Source of the DNA: Haberlea rhodopensis
Lineage: Eukaryota > Streptophyta > Magnoliopsida > Lamiales > Gesneriaceae
Assembly: GCA_907163345.1 (NCBI GenBank)
Contig: CAJQUN010000003.1
Span: 25,249,879 to 25,313,878, forward strand
Reading direction: 5' to 3'
Length of the DNA stretch: 64,000 bases
Each line of letters begins with the position of its first letter. Positions within the stretch are counted from its first letter, which is position 1. Of this stretch, positions 33,019 to 45,040 are shown one piece after another. Under the pieces are notes generated by a model, which was not told the origin of the DNA, ran no database searches, and was given only the letters and a program-made list of their open reading frames with translations. The translations under genes and the position numbers were made by a program.

Positions 33019-33745
33019 GGTAAATTATTACGCCAGGTCGAGCTGCATCGCCCTTGGTCCCAGCTGTGTAATGTTTGCCGTTATTTGGTAAATTATTAGA
33101 CCAGGCCGAGCTACTTCACCGTTGGTCCCAGCTGTTTAATGTTTGCCATTATGCGGTAAATTATTACGCCAGGCCGAGCTGCATCGCCCTTGGTCCCAGC
33201 TGTGTAATGTTTGCCATTAATTGGTAAATTATTAGACCAGGCCGAGCTACTTCACCCTTGGTCCCAGCTGTGTAATGTTTGCCATTAATTGGTAAATTAT
33301 TAGACCAGGCCGAGCTACTTCACCCTTGGTCCCAGCTGTTTAATGTTTGCCATTATGCGGTAAATTATTACGCCAGGCCGAGCTGCATCGCCCTTGGTCC
33401 CAGCTGTGTAATGTTTGCCATTATTTGGTAAATTATTAGATCAGGCCGAGCTACTTCACCCTTGGTCCCAGCTGTTTAATGTTTGTCATTATTTGGTACA
33501 TTATTAAACCAGGCCGAGCTACGTCGCCCTTGGTCCCATCTGTTTACTGTTTGCCATTATTTGGTACATTATTAAACCAAGCCGAGCTACGTCGCCCTTG
33601 GTCCCAGCTGTTTACTGTTTGCCATTATTTGGTACATTATTAAACCAGGCCGAGCTGTATCTAACTTGGTCCTATCTGTTTAGTGTTTGCCATTACGTGG
33701 TAAATTATTAAGCTAATCTGAGCTACGACATGCTTGGTCCGCCAC
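33019..33745 (+). repeat. 68-bp tandem array, about 10.7 units
   Basis: Unit starts GGTAAATTATTA (GGTACATTATTA in three units) fall at 33019, 33087, 33155, 33223, 33291, 33359, 33427, 33495, 33563, 33631 and 33699, always 68 bp apart. Each unit includes CCAGGCCGAGCT, CTTGGTCCCAGCTGT and GTTTGCCATTA. Tandem arrays between pol and the 3' LTR are known from Tat-lineage gypsy elements, which fits the downstream antisense ORF and LTR. Confidence 0.95.
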
Positions 33746-33966
33746 AAAAAATGACAAGAAAGGTAAAACAGAAATAACATTAACTAAGAGAACAATTCTG
33801 AGGAAATTACATCTATAGATCAGGGGGGAGAGAGGCAACTACTTTCTCTACGTCTAGAAAATCTAAGGAGACGTCAGGCACAAGACAGCCACGTTCTTTG
33901 ATCTGGCTAAGACATCCCTGGAAACCAGCCTCAATAAAAGTAAGGAGTTTCTCTCCTACCAACTCC

Positions 33967-35724
33967 TCAGACTTTTGTTTTCTCCTCGGCCGCCTCCTTT
34001 AGAGATTTAGCAAGTTCCTGCTCAGCAGAAGTAGCTAGCCCTTTAGCTAAAGCTAACTCATTACGCAGCTCCCGGAGCTCAGTCTCATGTTGACGTTTCT
34101 GGACCTCAACCAAAGAGCGAGCCTCGGCCACAGCGACGGCCCCCTTCTCAACCTGAGCTTTCAGCTCCGAGATGTCTTTCTCATGAAGAGATTTGGCCTC
34201 AGCAAGGGTGTCTTGCATATTATCGAAGACCTTGGCATCTTTCAAGGATTGTCTTCGGATCATATTCGCCCTTGACATAAACTCACCCATCAAGAGCATA
34301 GACTCGGTCAGACGGCTCCCAGTTCGGGTCATCAGGTCCCCCCAGCTCAGTTGGCTCATATAAAGGGCATCCTCAGTATTGGGAAGATCACGAGCCACAG
34401 CTAAGGCAACGGTGCTCGGTCCTTCCCCAACTAGTCGCACACCACCTCGGTAAGCTTCCATCACCCGCTCACGACATCTCTCCACACGAGCTGGTGCACC
34501 CCCTTTCTCACCCGTTGAAGGGAGGTCGGACGGATCTGGGCGTGACCGAACTTGCCTCAAAGGACGGATCTGGGCGTGACCCCCAGGAGCTGCCGGTCTT
34601 TTCCGGGATAGCTGGGCTACATCTTCGGGGGGGCTCTCACCTCCTACATCCACAATGGTGACTCCCTCGGCTGCTGGGGGTTGGCCCTGTTTTTGCTTCC
34701 TCTTCTGAATAGCTTTCAGCACTAATGAGTTCATAACTCTGTCTTCTGTATAAACAGATACATAGTTCAGTCACACCGAACAAAATACACGTGAATAAAA
34801 TAATTGTGAAAGCATGTTAGAACAAGTACCGGCTCTCCCCCTTAAGGTCAGATCAGCTGGACTCAGCCCAGCTAAACAAAGCAGATCCTCCACCACCAGC
34901 TTAGATGAATTAAAACAGTGACCTCCTATGGCGTTCATTACATCTAAGAAGGCGGTGCTCTTTTTGAAATTTTTAGGAGGAGAGGGGAGAGCCGGGAGAT
35001 GTTCAAGCCAATCAGAGCAGCAGACCCAGGGCTGGGAGGGCTTTACAAAAAGGAACTCATTTTTCCAGTCTTTGATTTTGCTAGGATAACCCCCAACAAA
35101 TGCACAGCCAGGTCGGCTGGTGACATACCAGGGGCCCTCATCCGATCTCTTGATGTGAAAAAAATAAGAGAGGGTGGGGTGGTCGTAAGGTAAGCCTAAC
35201 GCCTTAAAGATAACTACGAGACTGCACAAAATTCGGAAGGAGTTGGGAGAAAATTGGCTAAGGTTTAGCTGATAAAAACTACTGAACTCCTGAAAGAATT
35301 CAGGAAGAGGAAAACGTAAACCCCCTTCTAGCTGACCGCGGTAGAAGGTAAAAAAACCCTCAGGAGGTTGGTTGGGTCGTTGAGAAGAAGAAGGGAAGAT
35401 GAATTCATAATCAGAAGGGGCTTGGCTGACCTGTCGTATTTTGGCCTTATCTGACTCATCCAAGACAGGAACATAAAGTTCATACCAAGGATAATTGCCT
35501 GGAGGCGACTCTGATCTAAGACGAGGGCTGACCTCAGTCACTTGAAGGTCGGGTTCAGCTGAGGTCCCAGCTTCCTGGGGAGCCTCAGTGCGCACCACTT
35601 CTTCAAGGGGCTCAACTCCCTCAGGAAGGGCAATCCCTTCGGGATAAAATGAGCCATACTGATCTACCGCTCTAAGCTCCTCGTCAGTAAGAGGGGAAGG
35701 AAACAATTGATCAGGTGAAGACAT
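33967..35724 (-). CDS. Antisense two-exon ORF of a Tat-like gypsy element ('putative gypsy-type transposon' family)
   Basis: Minus-strand exon 1 starts at ATG 35724 (MSSPDQLFPSPL); an upstream in-frame ATG at 35820 is possible. It runs to 34830. The next bases are a GTACTTGTT donor, an 84-bp intron (34746-34829) and a TTTATACAG acceptor. Exon 2 (34745-33967) continues in frame through EDRV into MNSLVLKAIQKRK, giving about 557 aa. Exon 1 contains the PF04195-like region (LPEFFQEFSSFYQLNLSQF, WKNEFLFVK). Exon 2 is basic, then strongly coiled-coil over the last 80 residues. The ORF lies opposite to the LTR direction between tandem repeats and the polypurine tract, as described for extra antisense ORFs of Tat-lineage elements. 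Its function is unknown. No stops interrupt it. Confidence 0.78.
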
Positions 35725-35824
35725 TGTAACAAAAACAGCTGAGAAAACGTACCTAGGAGTTTTCAGAAATAAAAATGGCAAGCTAAAGAGGTCGGATCCG
35801 ATCTGTTTCGAAAATGGCAAAAGT

Positions 35825-36088
35825 GGATAATGAGGGACCCGGAGTGGTATATATATAGGGAGACCTCAACGAATCCTGGCCGTTGATCCTTGATGCGTTG
35901 TACGCTCTAGATTAGCCTCGGGAATCGGGAGGGGAGCCCAACGGTCACAATTTCAATTTAAAATTCAAATTTTGTAGCCGTTAGTTCCCGCCTAAATCAA
36001 GTTTTGCTATTTTCAAGAATTGGCTCGTCAGGATAACTCAGCACATACGAGCTTCTGGTCTACAACGTCAGCTCGACAGGGAGGGGGG
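35825..36088 (+). other. Pre-LTR region with polypurine tract
   Basis: Non-coding on the plus strand, ending in AGGGAGGGGGGAC (36076-36088) next to TGTGATACCC. On the minus strand it would be the upstream region of the antisense ORF; a CTATATATATA stretch near 35852-35862 could act as its TATA box. Confidence 0.6.
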
Positions 36089-36749
36089 ACTGTGATACCC
36101 GCTAGAAGATACCACCTGACGAGCCGACCTAGCTCCAAGGCATGTTACTCGTCTTTCTTCGGCGAGACCTCGCCTACCCATCCGAGCTCTTTTGCGAGGC
36201 CCGACCTGTTTGGCCGACCTGTTTCTCCTTACCTGTTTCCCTCCACTAACTCGACGTGAGACCTCTTTTGAGAGCCCGAGCTGATAGGCCGAGCTCTCCT
36301 CATTTCCCTTGTTGCTACCGGCTCTCAGCAAGGAAACCAGTTCCCCAAGATATCTAGTCCTAGATATGCGGAGCAATATCAGGGATTTGATTGTGTTATC
36401 AGGATCTTGACATATCTGGGTAAGATTTGGATAAACATGGAAAGAGTCCTTGTTGCAATACTACTCTTAGGTCTCCGCCTATAAATACCAGGTTTGGAGT
36501 ATTGATTAAGAATTAATGATATAATTGCTTTCACTTACAGCATATATTCTCTTCATATTCTCTCGCCTGACTTGAGCGTCGGAGGGACCCGCCGGAACAA
36601 CTTCCGGCCCCTTCTCACATTTGCTTCGTATTTTCAGGTCATTGCAGAAGATATTTGCTAATATCCCGGCTGTTATATTGAGTGTTGGAGGAGAAAGAGA
36701 GGTGAACCCCCTCTCTATTGATATCAGCAAGTCATCGCAAATTTAGGTG
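36089..36749 (+). mobile_element. 3' LTR of the Tat-like tail (661 bp)
   Basis: Starts TGTGATACC after the polypurine tract and ends GGTGATATCA. TATAAATA is at 36480-36487, with GCCGGAAC-containing leader-like sequence downstream. The next bases GATTA match the pre-insertion sequence in copy A (GATTAGATAGGC near 22557), so the right edge is well placed. The 5' LTR and coding part of this element are missing from the window. Confidence 0.75.
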
Positions 36750-37242
36750 ATATCAGATTAGTTAGGCACTTAGGCGCAAGCCTAGATACCTTGTTAAACT
36801 AAACAAAAAAGTAAATGATTCTTTTTGCATAGATTTAGTATACAACCAACAATGTACCAGAATTCACATTGACCATCGTTATGAAGTTTTTATTTTCTAA
36901 ATTTAAATTTATTAATTTATCTCAAATTGATATATACATATATATAAACTTTTTAAAACGTTGTAAAATAATTTTTAATTTTTTTTATTATTTATGCAGT
37001 ATTTATAACATATAGCTGTTATTTATGTTTTTCGATTCTACTAATTAAATATTGAAAAGCTGGCGTTGTTTGTATAAAAAGTAAGACTTCATTTTTTTTT
37101 ATGTATTTCTAAATAAATCAATTTTGCCCACATTTTAAATAATTATACTTTTCTAATATTATATTCATCCTATATATAACTATACCGATGTTGTATTAGT
37201 TATGCATTTTATTAAAAGAATAATTTTCTAAATCAAGTTGCT

Positions 37243-37821
37243 CAATTATTTTTGGACATGATTTCAAAAACTGGCGTTTTCTTTTCTTTTTCTTTTTTTT
37301 TTTGGCGTTTTCTTTTTTTTTTTTGGCGTTTTATCTTTTCCACTAAATAGTTTTTCACGTTTTATTCACTAATATCACATTTCATCAAGAAATATCAAAA
37401 TGGGTCGATACGACCCAAACAAATTAGTCCATCCAACCCAAGACACAAATATGTTAAGCCCGCCTACATGCGGGTTGGAAAACATCAAACAACGAAACCA
37501 ATGGGGGTGGTGGGTTAGATCGGCTAACCCACAAAAAAATAAAAAATAAAAATGTAATTTTATTATATTTTAATGAAGTGAAATTATTAATACTTGATAG
37601 TTTAATTTATTAATTCAAATTTTATTATAAATTAATCTATTGATCTAATCTGCGTCAAACCTTGGCTCAATTAGCCTATTTAACAGGTTGGATTGGGCAA
37701 ACCCAAGGAACCAACCCATTTTGAGTTCTGTTTAAGCTAATTTAAAAAGAGAAAACGCAAAAAAAAAAAAAAAAAATGCCAATTTTTCAACCTTCAGGGC
37801 AATCATGTACAAAAATAATTG
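37243..37821. mobile_element. MITE-like repeat with inverted ends (copy B)
   Basis: Same family and position as 25517-26091. The left inverted end has lost part of the GCACTGAAGG stretch; the right end keeps it with two changes. Confidence 0.6.
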
Positions 37822-38252
37822 CGAACCTTTATTTATTTATTTATTAACGTAAAATCTTGTCTTTTGAATAAATAATTTTCATAGATATATTGACGCACCC
37901 TCCAAATTTGTATTTTAATATTTCTTATAGACTTTTTTTAAAATATATATATATATCTTTTACCCATTAAAAAAAATTTGTCGTTCATAAATTAAAATTA
38001 TGGCTCCGCCCCTAATTATTACCTTATGTTAGATACATGCTGGTAAAAACATCGTCACAATAAAAATCTCTCTCCCAAAGCATTTTTTTCGTCGAAACCT
38101 AATATTCCTGAAATCATATTGGATTTAGACTCATTCCAAAGCAAGGCGGATCAAAATTACTGTGAGACAACTTTTTTCAATACCTATTTTCTCTGTTTAA
38201 AATATGAATTCAAAATCCTACTTCAGGATAATCGAATTCCTTACAAAAGATA

Positions 38253-38441
38253 TATATACGAGGTGCATATTGTTGATACAATAAATCTGTAGGAATCAAT
38301 ATTTCAAGATGTATCTTTGGTATAGCAAGCAATATAACACATGGTTATGAACGTCGAGACATGAGTTCGAATCTTTGTCCTTGAAACAATATTGTCTCGT
38401 TATGGTGCTCACGTATTAACGGTAATTCGTTTCTCAAGATA
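38253..38441 (+). mobile_element. 189-bp insertion present only in copy B
   Basis: The piece is bordered by AAGATA on both sides (38247-38252, 38436-38441), while copy A reads straight across near 26505. It contains a tRNA-like A-box (TTGGTATAGCAAGC, about 38331) and B-box (GAGTTCGAATC, about 38369), suggesting a SINE. The A-box is unusually far from the left end, so the class is uncertain. Confidence 0.5.
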
Positions 38442-40217
38442 CAACGAATATGATTCGTGATAGAAGTACTTTAAATCACGAATCATTAAACCACAAAGAC
38501 TTAAAGACACTCATAATGAACAAGGAAGATGCTGAACAAGATGCACAAATTTTCCCTTTAAATCTGATGTTAATCCGAATTTTTTTTAAAAAAAATATTT
38601 AATTCGACAAAGGGTTGTTCTATTTATATTATAGCAAGATGTGTCACCAAAAGACACCATTTTGAGGTATTAATTCATGAAAAAACACATCAAACAGTGA
38701 AGGGAGAAAAAAACTGTATATCAAGCTATCAATCGCAAACAGAAATTCCGCCATGTTATCAAATTTTCTTCCAAACACAATCAATCGCGCTGAAGAATTT
38801 TGGTGCCAATTTTCACATGTCGCGATCGATCGTGCCAACACAAGACAATCGATCACGACATCCAGAAACTACGACGTACAGATTTCTCTCATTTGGTCTC
38901 TCATGTTTAATTATAATTCAATACGCATCTTTCCAACATAATCCACTTTTATTACATGACAAGAGCAATTAGAGACTCTAATGAAAGTCGTAACATGGTG
39001 CATTAAAGATTTCCCTTTTTTAAAAAAACACTTTATTCTTCCCTCATTTTGGTTGATATTTTTTAGAAAATATATATAAGAGTATCATTTATAATTTTAT
39101 GAATTTTTTTTTTTTTGACAAGGTAAAAGTCTATTGATAAATATCGTATAATGAGTACTCAACATGTTACACGAGTGCTACAAAACTATTACCTCTTATA
39201 TAGTTATATATTATAGTAATTTTAGACATAAAACGAGTTCCCTAAACCTTTCGACGAGGGAATAAGTAATTTTTTTATTTATTTAAACAATTTTGCCAAC
39301 ATTTTAAACAAGTATACTATTCTAATATTATATTCATCCTACAACTATACCCATGTTGTATTAGTTCTGCGTTTTAATTAAAAAATACTTTCTTGCTCAA
39401 TTATTTTTGGACATGATTGCACTAAAGGTTGAAAAATTAGTATTTACTCTTCTTCTTTTTTTTTTGTTAACGTTTTCTATTTTTGCACTAAACAGTTTTC
39501 GTCCAGGATACAAACGGATTGAACCCATTTGGACCCCTCTTCATACGGGTTGGAAAACACCAAACCAACACAACCTGAAGCTGTTACGACTTAGATTGGC
39601 TAACCCGCAAAAAAAAAAAAATTTAATGAAATAAAATTATTAAATACATTATTAATAAATCATATTTTAATTATATAATTCAAATTTTATTATAAATTAA
39701 TTAAATGATTCAATCTACGCCAAACCTTGGCCCAACCCGCTTATTTGATAAGTTAATTTGGGCCAACCCGACGAATCAACCGATTTAGTTCTTCTTTGGC
39801 TAATTTAAAAAAATGGAAAATTTCGGGCCGGTACTACTTAGTAAAAGATTTTTCGGCCCAGTCACCCCAAAAAAAATTCTTTCAACTAGGTCCAATCTTG
39901 GTCAAAATGACCAAAATAGTCTGCTGCCTTCCTTCGATCACCCCCTTCAACATCAAAACTCTAGTCTCCAACCCTCACATCAGCCACATGTCCCAACCAC
40001 CAACACCGTCGTCGGAAGTTGTCGTTCCTCCCATGGCGTCGGAGCTGCGCGCACTGGTCAAACGAAAACAAAAAGGTTGTGCAAGAAGACAAAATCATCG
40101 CACTTCTATTTATCATCTATTTACCGATTGTGTTGATTTTGTTTTATATTTCTTATGAATTTCAATTTTTTTGTAATGTCTGTACGTAGATTTTTAATGT
40201 AAAACGTAAAAGTATAA

Positions 40218-40847
40218 TGATGTTATATGACATATTGATTTTCTCGGGTAAAATCCATTTATGAAGATACGAACGCTAAAATCGCCTAACAGAAGTTAAA
40301 CCAAAGAGATGGTTACCGAAGATAAAATGCCGAGCAGCGTATTACCGAGCATCCTTTACCTTCTTCGGGATTTTGGCGGAAGACCCGGTCATAATTAAAA
40401 CTAATTAACCGGTGGGGATTGAACGTGCATTAATGGGGCGGATTTCTAGGACACGTTTGCCATGTCTCAGCCACGATCAAGGGAGGCGTATTCAATACTT
40501 TCCCACCAAGTAACTCCAGGATGACTCATATAAATAGTAGTTGAAGGTCCCGTTATAAGGGGTTGGATTTTTCTGGGCAAAAAGGACTCGGAGGATAGAA
40601 AAATTTATGTATGTTCGGTCTTTTTGTTATTTTCTAAAATATTCGTACGAGTCATTGAGCGATTGTTATTTGTGTCAAAAGAGTCCTGTAAATCATCAAC
40701 GTTTATAGTGAAGTTTTATACTGGACTAGGTCCCGTGGTTTTTCTCTCAATTTAAGGGTTTTCCACGTAAAAAATCTTGGTGTGTTTATCGTTATTTTTC
40801 ATTAACACTTTATTCTACCTTATATTCAAAAATCTCGAATTACATCA
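40218..40847 (+). repeat. Tat copy B 5' LTR (630 bp)
   Basis: TGATG...CATCA with TATAAATA at 40529-40536. It is followed by the primer-binding region. Confidence 0.92.
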
Positions 40848-40928
40848 TTGGCGCCGTCTGTGGGAAATTTAGGGCAAAGACGTTGAAGTAGGAAGAATTT
40901 TGTAACAAACGATAAATCAAAAGGCAAG

Positions 40929-42240
40929 ATGGCTAGAGGTAGAGGTAGGGGGCAAGCTTCCAGGGGAAATGGATCCAATTCTCACCCATACTCGTTCGCA
41001 GAACCCAGAGAAGGGCCAGAAGACGCGGGATCATCTCAAAATATTCCTAGGACATTTCCTGCTGAGGGAATGCCCATGGAGCATTTGACAGAAATGATAA
41101 CTAGAACTGTCGAAGAGATCATGAGGAAATTTATGGCCCCTCCCCAGAAACAAGAAACCATGCAGGAAGAAGAAGAGGAAGATCTGGCCTCCATGCAGGA
41201 ATCATAAAAAGAGCCTGAGGAAGTTAAAGATATTCCTAGTCATTTGGATGATAAAGCTTTAAATCATCAAATGGAAGAGCTGAAGAATGAGATGCAACAG
41301 ATGCGTAATAAGATGGAGGGGACGTCTGTATCCCCCGCAGAGGAGCACTCCATTTGCTTCCCATGTGGTTGGTGATCCTTTGCCCCCAAACTTCAGGGCT
41401 CTAAATGTGGGAAATTACGATGGTGGTACGGATCCTGGAGAATATTTGTCTCGATTTGAAAACGCTTCGCTTCTTCATCAACTTACGGATGGAGTAAAAT
41501 GTCGGGTTTTCCTGACTACATTATCTGGTGCGGCGCAATCATGGTTTAATCAGTTGCCAGCAGGAATCATAGACTCCTTCCCGATGTTTAGTTCTCTATT
41601 TTTACATCAGTTTGCAAGCAGTCGGAGTTGCAAGAGAACAGCTCTTAGTCTGTTCGGGATTAAGCAAGCGGAGAAGGAATCTCTTCGAGATTTTTTAAAA
41701 AGATTCAGTCATGTATGTCTTGACATTCCACATGTCACCTCTGAAATACTCATCAGCGCATTCACCCAGGGATTAAGAGAGGGGGACTTATTCCGATCTT
41801 TGGCGAAAAAGTCACCCTCTGATTATGATGAGCTGTTGGGAAGAGCTTCCAAATACATTAATCTGGAAGAGGCCCAAAGGATGAAGCAAAGAAGAGATGG
41901 TAAACTGGGGGAAGAAGCGAAGCAGAAAGAATAAGCCAGTGGAGCCAATCAAAAGAAGTTTTGACCAGTATCTCCCGATGAGACCTCATCGAGAAGTGGC
42001 CATGAATCAAAGTATGTCGAAAAGAGGTCGGGGTGGACCTCATAGAGGAGGACCTTTCCGAGGAGGAACGTTCCGAGATGGGTTCCTTCCGAGGAAGAGG
42101 ACCTCGAGGATGAGGTTTTCGGGGTGGAAGATCTAATGATTCTGATGGAATGTGGGGACTTAACGAGGAGTTCAAAGACAATAATTTCATTCCTAAAAAT
42201 AGCATAAATCCCGGAAAGAGGAGAGCCTCAGCCAGTCCCT
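40929..42240 (+). pseudogene. Tat gag, copy B, several breaks
   Basis: The true start region MARGRGRGQASRGNG is intact here, unlike copy A. A TAA at 41205-41207 replaces a Gly codon after SMQES. An extra G near 41320 shifts the frame. The gag core then reads openly from 41287 to 41934, and one added base near 41922 breaks the Arg/Gly-rich tail. The lesions differ from those of copy A, so they arose after duplication. Confidence 0.85.
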
Positions 42241-42282
42241 TGGTCAGTTCGGGGAGAAAGAGTAGAAGGAGAAGAAGAAACC

Positions 42283-42945
42283 TTGAACAATGTCCCTAAT
42301 CGGGGAACTATACACATGATATCCGGAGGAATGTCGGGTGGAGATTCGAACAGAGCAAGAAAGAGTCATGCTCGGAAGCTTCAAGTACTATCTATTGACC
42401 CCAATCATGTACATGAGGGTCCGTCCATATCTTTTGGGCCCACAGATCTACAAGGGATCCATTTTCCTCATGATGATGCGCTGGTTATCTCTGCTACAGT
42501 GGCTAACTATAATGTGCAGAGGATTTTCGTGGATACGGGAAGCTCAGCAGACGTACTTTTTCTTAGTACGATAAACCAAATGGACTTGGGGAGCTTACCT
42601 ATACTGAAGGTGAATACATCTTTGCACGGATTTGCAGGGGGTGTCGTAAATCCGATAGGGCAGGTGTCTCTACCAGTTACACTTGGTGAAGAATCAAGGA
42701 TCAAAACGAAGATGATAAATTTCATCATTGTGGATGCACCATCTTCTTATAATGTAATATTGGGAAGGCTAGCCTTAGCCGCCTTCGAAGCCGTTGCCTC
42801 CACCTATCATCTAATTATGAAATTCCCAGTGGGAGAAGAAGTGGGGCAAGTAAGAGGTGATCAAAGATCGTCACGGAAATGTTATGTGCAAGAGTTAAGG
42901 CAAGAAAGAGAACATAATAAAGAAGGAAGAGAACGGGGGGAGTGA
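42283..42945 (+). pseudogene. Retropepsin region, Tat copy B
   Basis: Open frame with FVDTGSSADVLF and a VILGRL motif where copy A has VILGRP. It ends earlier than copy A because the G-run near 42934 is shorter. Confidence 0.85.
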
Positions 42946-43006
42946 GAAGAGGAAGTGGGGCGATGAGGAACGAGTAACCCCCGAAGAAGAGTTCCTCAAC
43001 ATTGAG

Positions 43007-43876
43007 ATGGGACACCCTACTAGAATTACTAGGGTGGGATCCCAACTTGATCCGGAATTACGAAAAAAGGTGGTTGATTGTTTAAATCAGCATGTGGGTG
43101 TATTTGCATGGAGTACATCCGATTTAGTTGGAGTAAAACCTGAGATTGCTGAACACCGCCTCAATGTAGACCCTAGTGTTCGGGCAATAAAGCAAAAGAG
43201 GAGGCATTTTGGGCCAGAAAAGGACGTTGTCATTGCCAAACAGGTAGAAGAGTTGTTAAAGGCAGGCCATATTCGCGAGATCGGTTTCCCTACATGGCTC
43301 TCGGATGTAGTTTTGGTGCCTAAAGCTGGAGATAAATGGAGAATGTGTGCGGATTTTAGGGATGTGAATAAAGCATGTCCCAAAGATTGTTATCCACTGC
43401 CCAGGATCGATCAGCTCGTAGATTCTACTGCCGGACATGAATTATTATGTCTTATGGATGCTTACCAAGGATATCATCAAATCCCTTTGGCACAAGAAGA
43501 TCAATCAAAAGTGAGTTTTGTCACAGCAGGAGGAACCTTTTGTTATGTGGTAATGCCTTTCGGATTGAAAAATGCTGGAGCTACTTATCAAAGGTTAATG
43601 GACAAAATGTTCAAAGAACAAGTTGGTCGGAATGTGGAAGTATATGTGGATGATGTCTTGATTAAGAGCCGAAAAGCCGAGGACTTGGTCAAGGATATGG
43701 AAGAGGTCTTCAGCACCTTAAGAAAGTTTGGCGTGAAATTAAATCCCGCAAAATGCACTTTTGGGATCCGTAGTGGCAAGTTTCTGGGATACATGGTCAC
43801 AGAAAGAGGTGTTGAAGCCAACCCGGAGAAAATTCGGGCCATACAAGAAATGAACCCTCCTCGAACATGTCTATAG
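43007..43876 (+). pseudogene. Reverse transcriptase, Tat copy B, C-terminally truncated
   Basis: A 289-codon open frame covering RT fingers and palm: AIKQKRRHFGPEKD, WRMCADFRDVNKACPKD, MDAYQGYHQIPLA, VYVDDVLIKSR. It is intact across the site where copy A is frameshifted. It stops at EMNPPRTCL like copy A, so thumb, RNase H and integrase are lost. It would not be a working polymerase on its own. Confidence 0.9.
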
Positions 43877-44226
43877 TTTTCGAATAATCGTCAGAAGAAG
43901 ACATACTTGATGAATGGAAAGAAAAGTTGATAGGACGCTTGATGCTAGCTCGGAAACAAATGGCAGTAAAGTGAGTTAAATCGCAGAAATGAACGTGTAT
44001 TTATAGGAGGGGGGCCACTTGAACAGTCGTTAAATCGACACCGTTCAAGATAAATCAAGCGAACGGTTATAGATGTGCCTCAGGAAAAGAAACGTCGCAA
44101 GTTTTTTTGAAATTTTTAGGCGGGAAAATTAGGCCGTAAAATATCCCGAGCATATCAGGATTTTACCCGAAGACAATAAACCAAGATTTCATTGCTTTCA
44201 TCTTGCTTTACTTCAGGAGGGTGAGG

Positions 44227-44855
44227 TGATGTCACATGACATATTGATTTTCTCGGGTAAAATCCATTTATGAAGATACGAACGCTAAAATCGCCTAACA
44301 GAAGTTAAACCGAAGAGATGGTTACCGAAGATAAAATGCCGAGCAGCGTATTACCGAGCATCCTTTACCTTCTTCGGGATTTTGGCGGAAGACCCGGTCA
44401 TAATTAAAACTAATTAACCGGTGGGGATTGAACGTGCATTAATGGGGCGGATTTCTCGGACACGTTTGCCATGTCTCAGCCACGATCAAGGGAGGCGTAT
44501 TCAATACTTTCCCGCCAAGTAACTCCAGGATGGCTCCTATAAATAGTAGTTGAAGGTCCCGTTATAAGGGTTTGGATTTTTTTGGGCAAAAAAGACTCGG
44601 AGGATAGAAAAATTTATGTCTGTTCGGTCTTTTTGTTATTTTCTAAAATATTCGTACAAGTCATTGAGCGATTGTTATTTGTGTCAAAAGAGTCCTGTAA
44701 ATCATCAATGTTTATAGTGAAGTTTTATACTGGACTAGGTCCCGTGGTTTTGTCTCAATTTGAGGGTTTTTCACGTAAAAAATTTTGGTGTGTTTATCGT
44801 TATTTTTCATTAACACTTTATTCTACCTTATATTCAAAAATCTCGAATCACATCA
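44227..44855 (+). repeat. Tat copy B 3' LTR (629 bp)
   Basis: TGATGTCACATGACATATTG... to CATCA, followed by the TATAA target duplication. Confidence 0.92.
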
Positions 44856-44860
44856 TATAA

Positions 44861-45040
44861 TATATTTGAATTGTTCGATCAATTGTTTGATGAAAAATTT
44901 ATATTTATTATGAATTTCAATTTTATTGTAATGATTGTTTGTAGATTTTTAATGTAAAACTCAAAATTATAATGTATTTGAGATGTTCGATCAATTGTTT
45001 GAATGAAAATTTTGAGAATGTAATGATATTGAAACCATTG
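44861..45040 (+). repeat. Short direct repeat flanking the Tat insertion
   Basis: GTTCGATCAATTGTTTGA occurs at about 44873 and 44988. The GAATTTCAATTTT...TAATGTAAAAC stretch after the element resembles sequence just before its 5' LTR (about 40156-40206), so the element inserted into a locally repeated target. Confidence 0.6.

Larger units (their letters stand above)
36750..40212 (+). repeat. Duplicated segment copy B, non-coding part
   Basis: Collinear with 22557-22650 joined to 25135-28245 of copy A, without the gag-only LTR insertion. Differences: a 189-bp extra piece at 38253-38441, small indels and scattered substitutions. No gene is supported; open frames at 38697-38972 and 39796-40158 are chance frames. 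Confidence 0.85.
40218..44855 (+). mobile_element. Tat-lineage Ty3/gypsy element, internally deleted, copy B (both LTRs complete)
   Basis: 5' LTR 40218-40847 and 3' LTR 44227-44855 both start TGATG and end CATCA. Target duplications TATAA lie at 40213-40217 and 44856-44860. The primer-site region TTGGCGCCGTCTGTGGG follows the 5' LTR, and AGGAGGGTGAGG precedes the 3' LTR. Gag, protease and a partial RT are present; RNase H and integrase are missing, exactly as in copy A. This copy defines the family ends. Confidence 0.93.

Noticed and set aside
32654..33099. Three overlapping 103-145 aa open frames in all forward frames
   Set aside because: They are produced by the 43/55-bp minisatellite, whose units happen to lack stops; no start context, domain or codon bias supports a protein.
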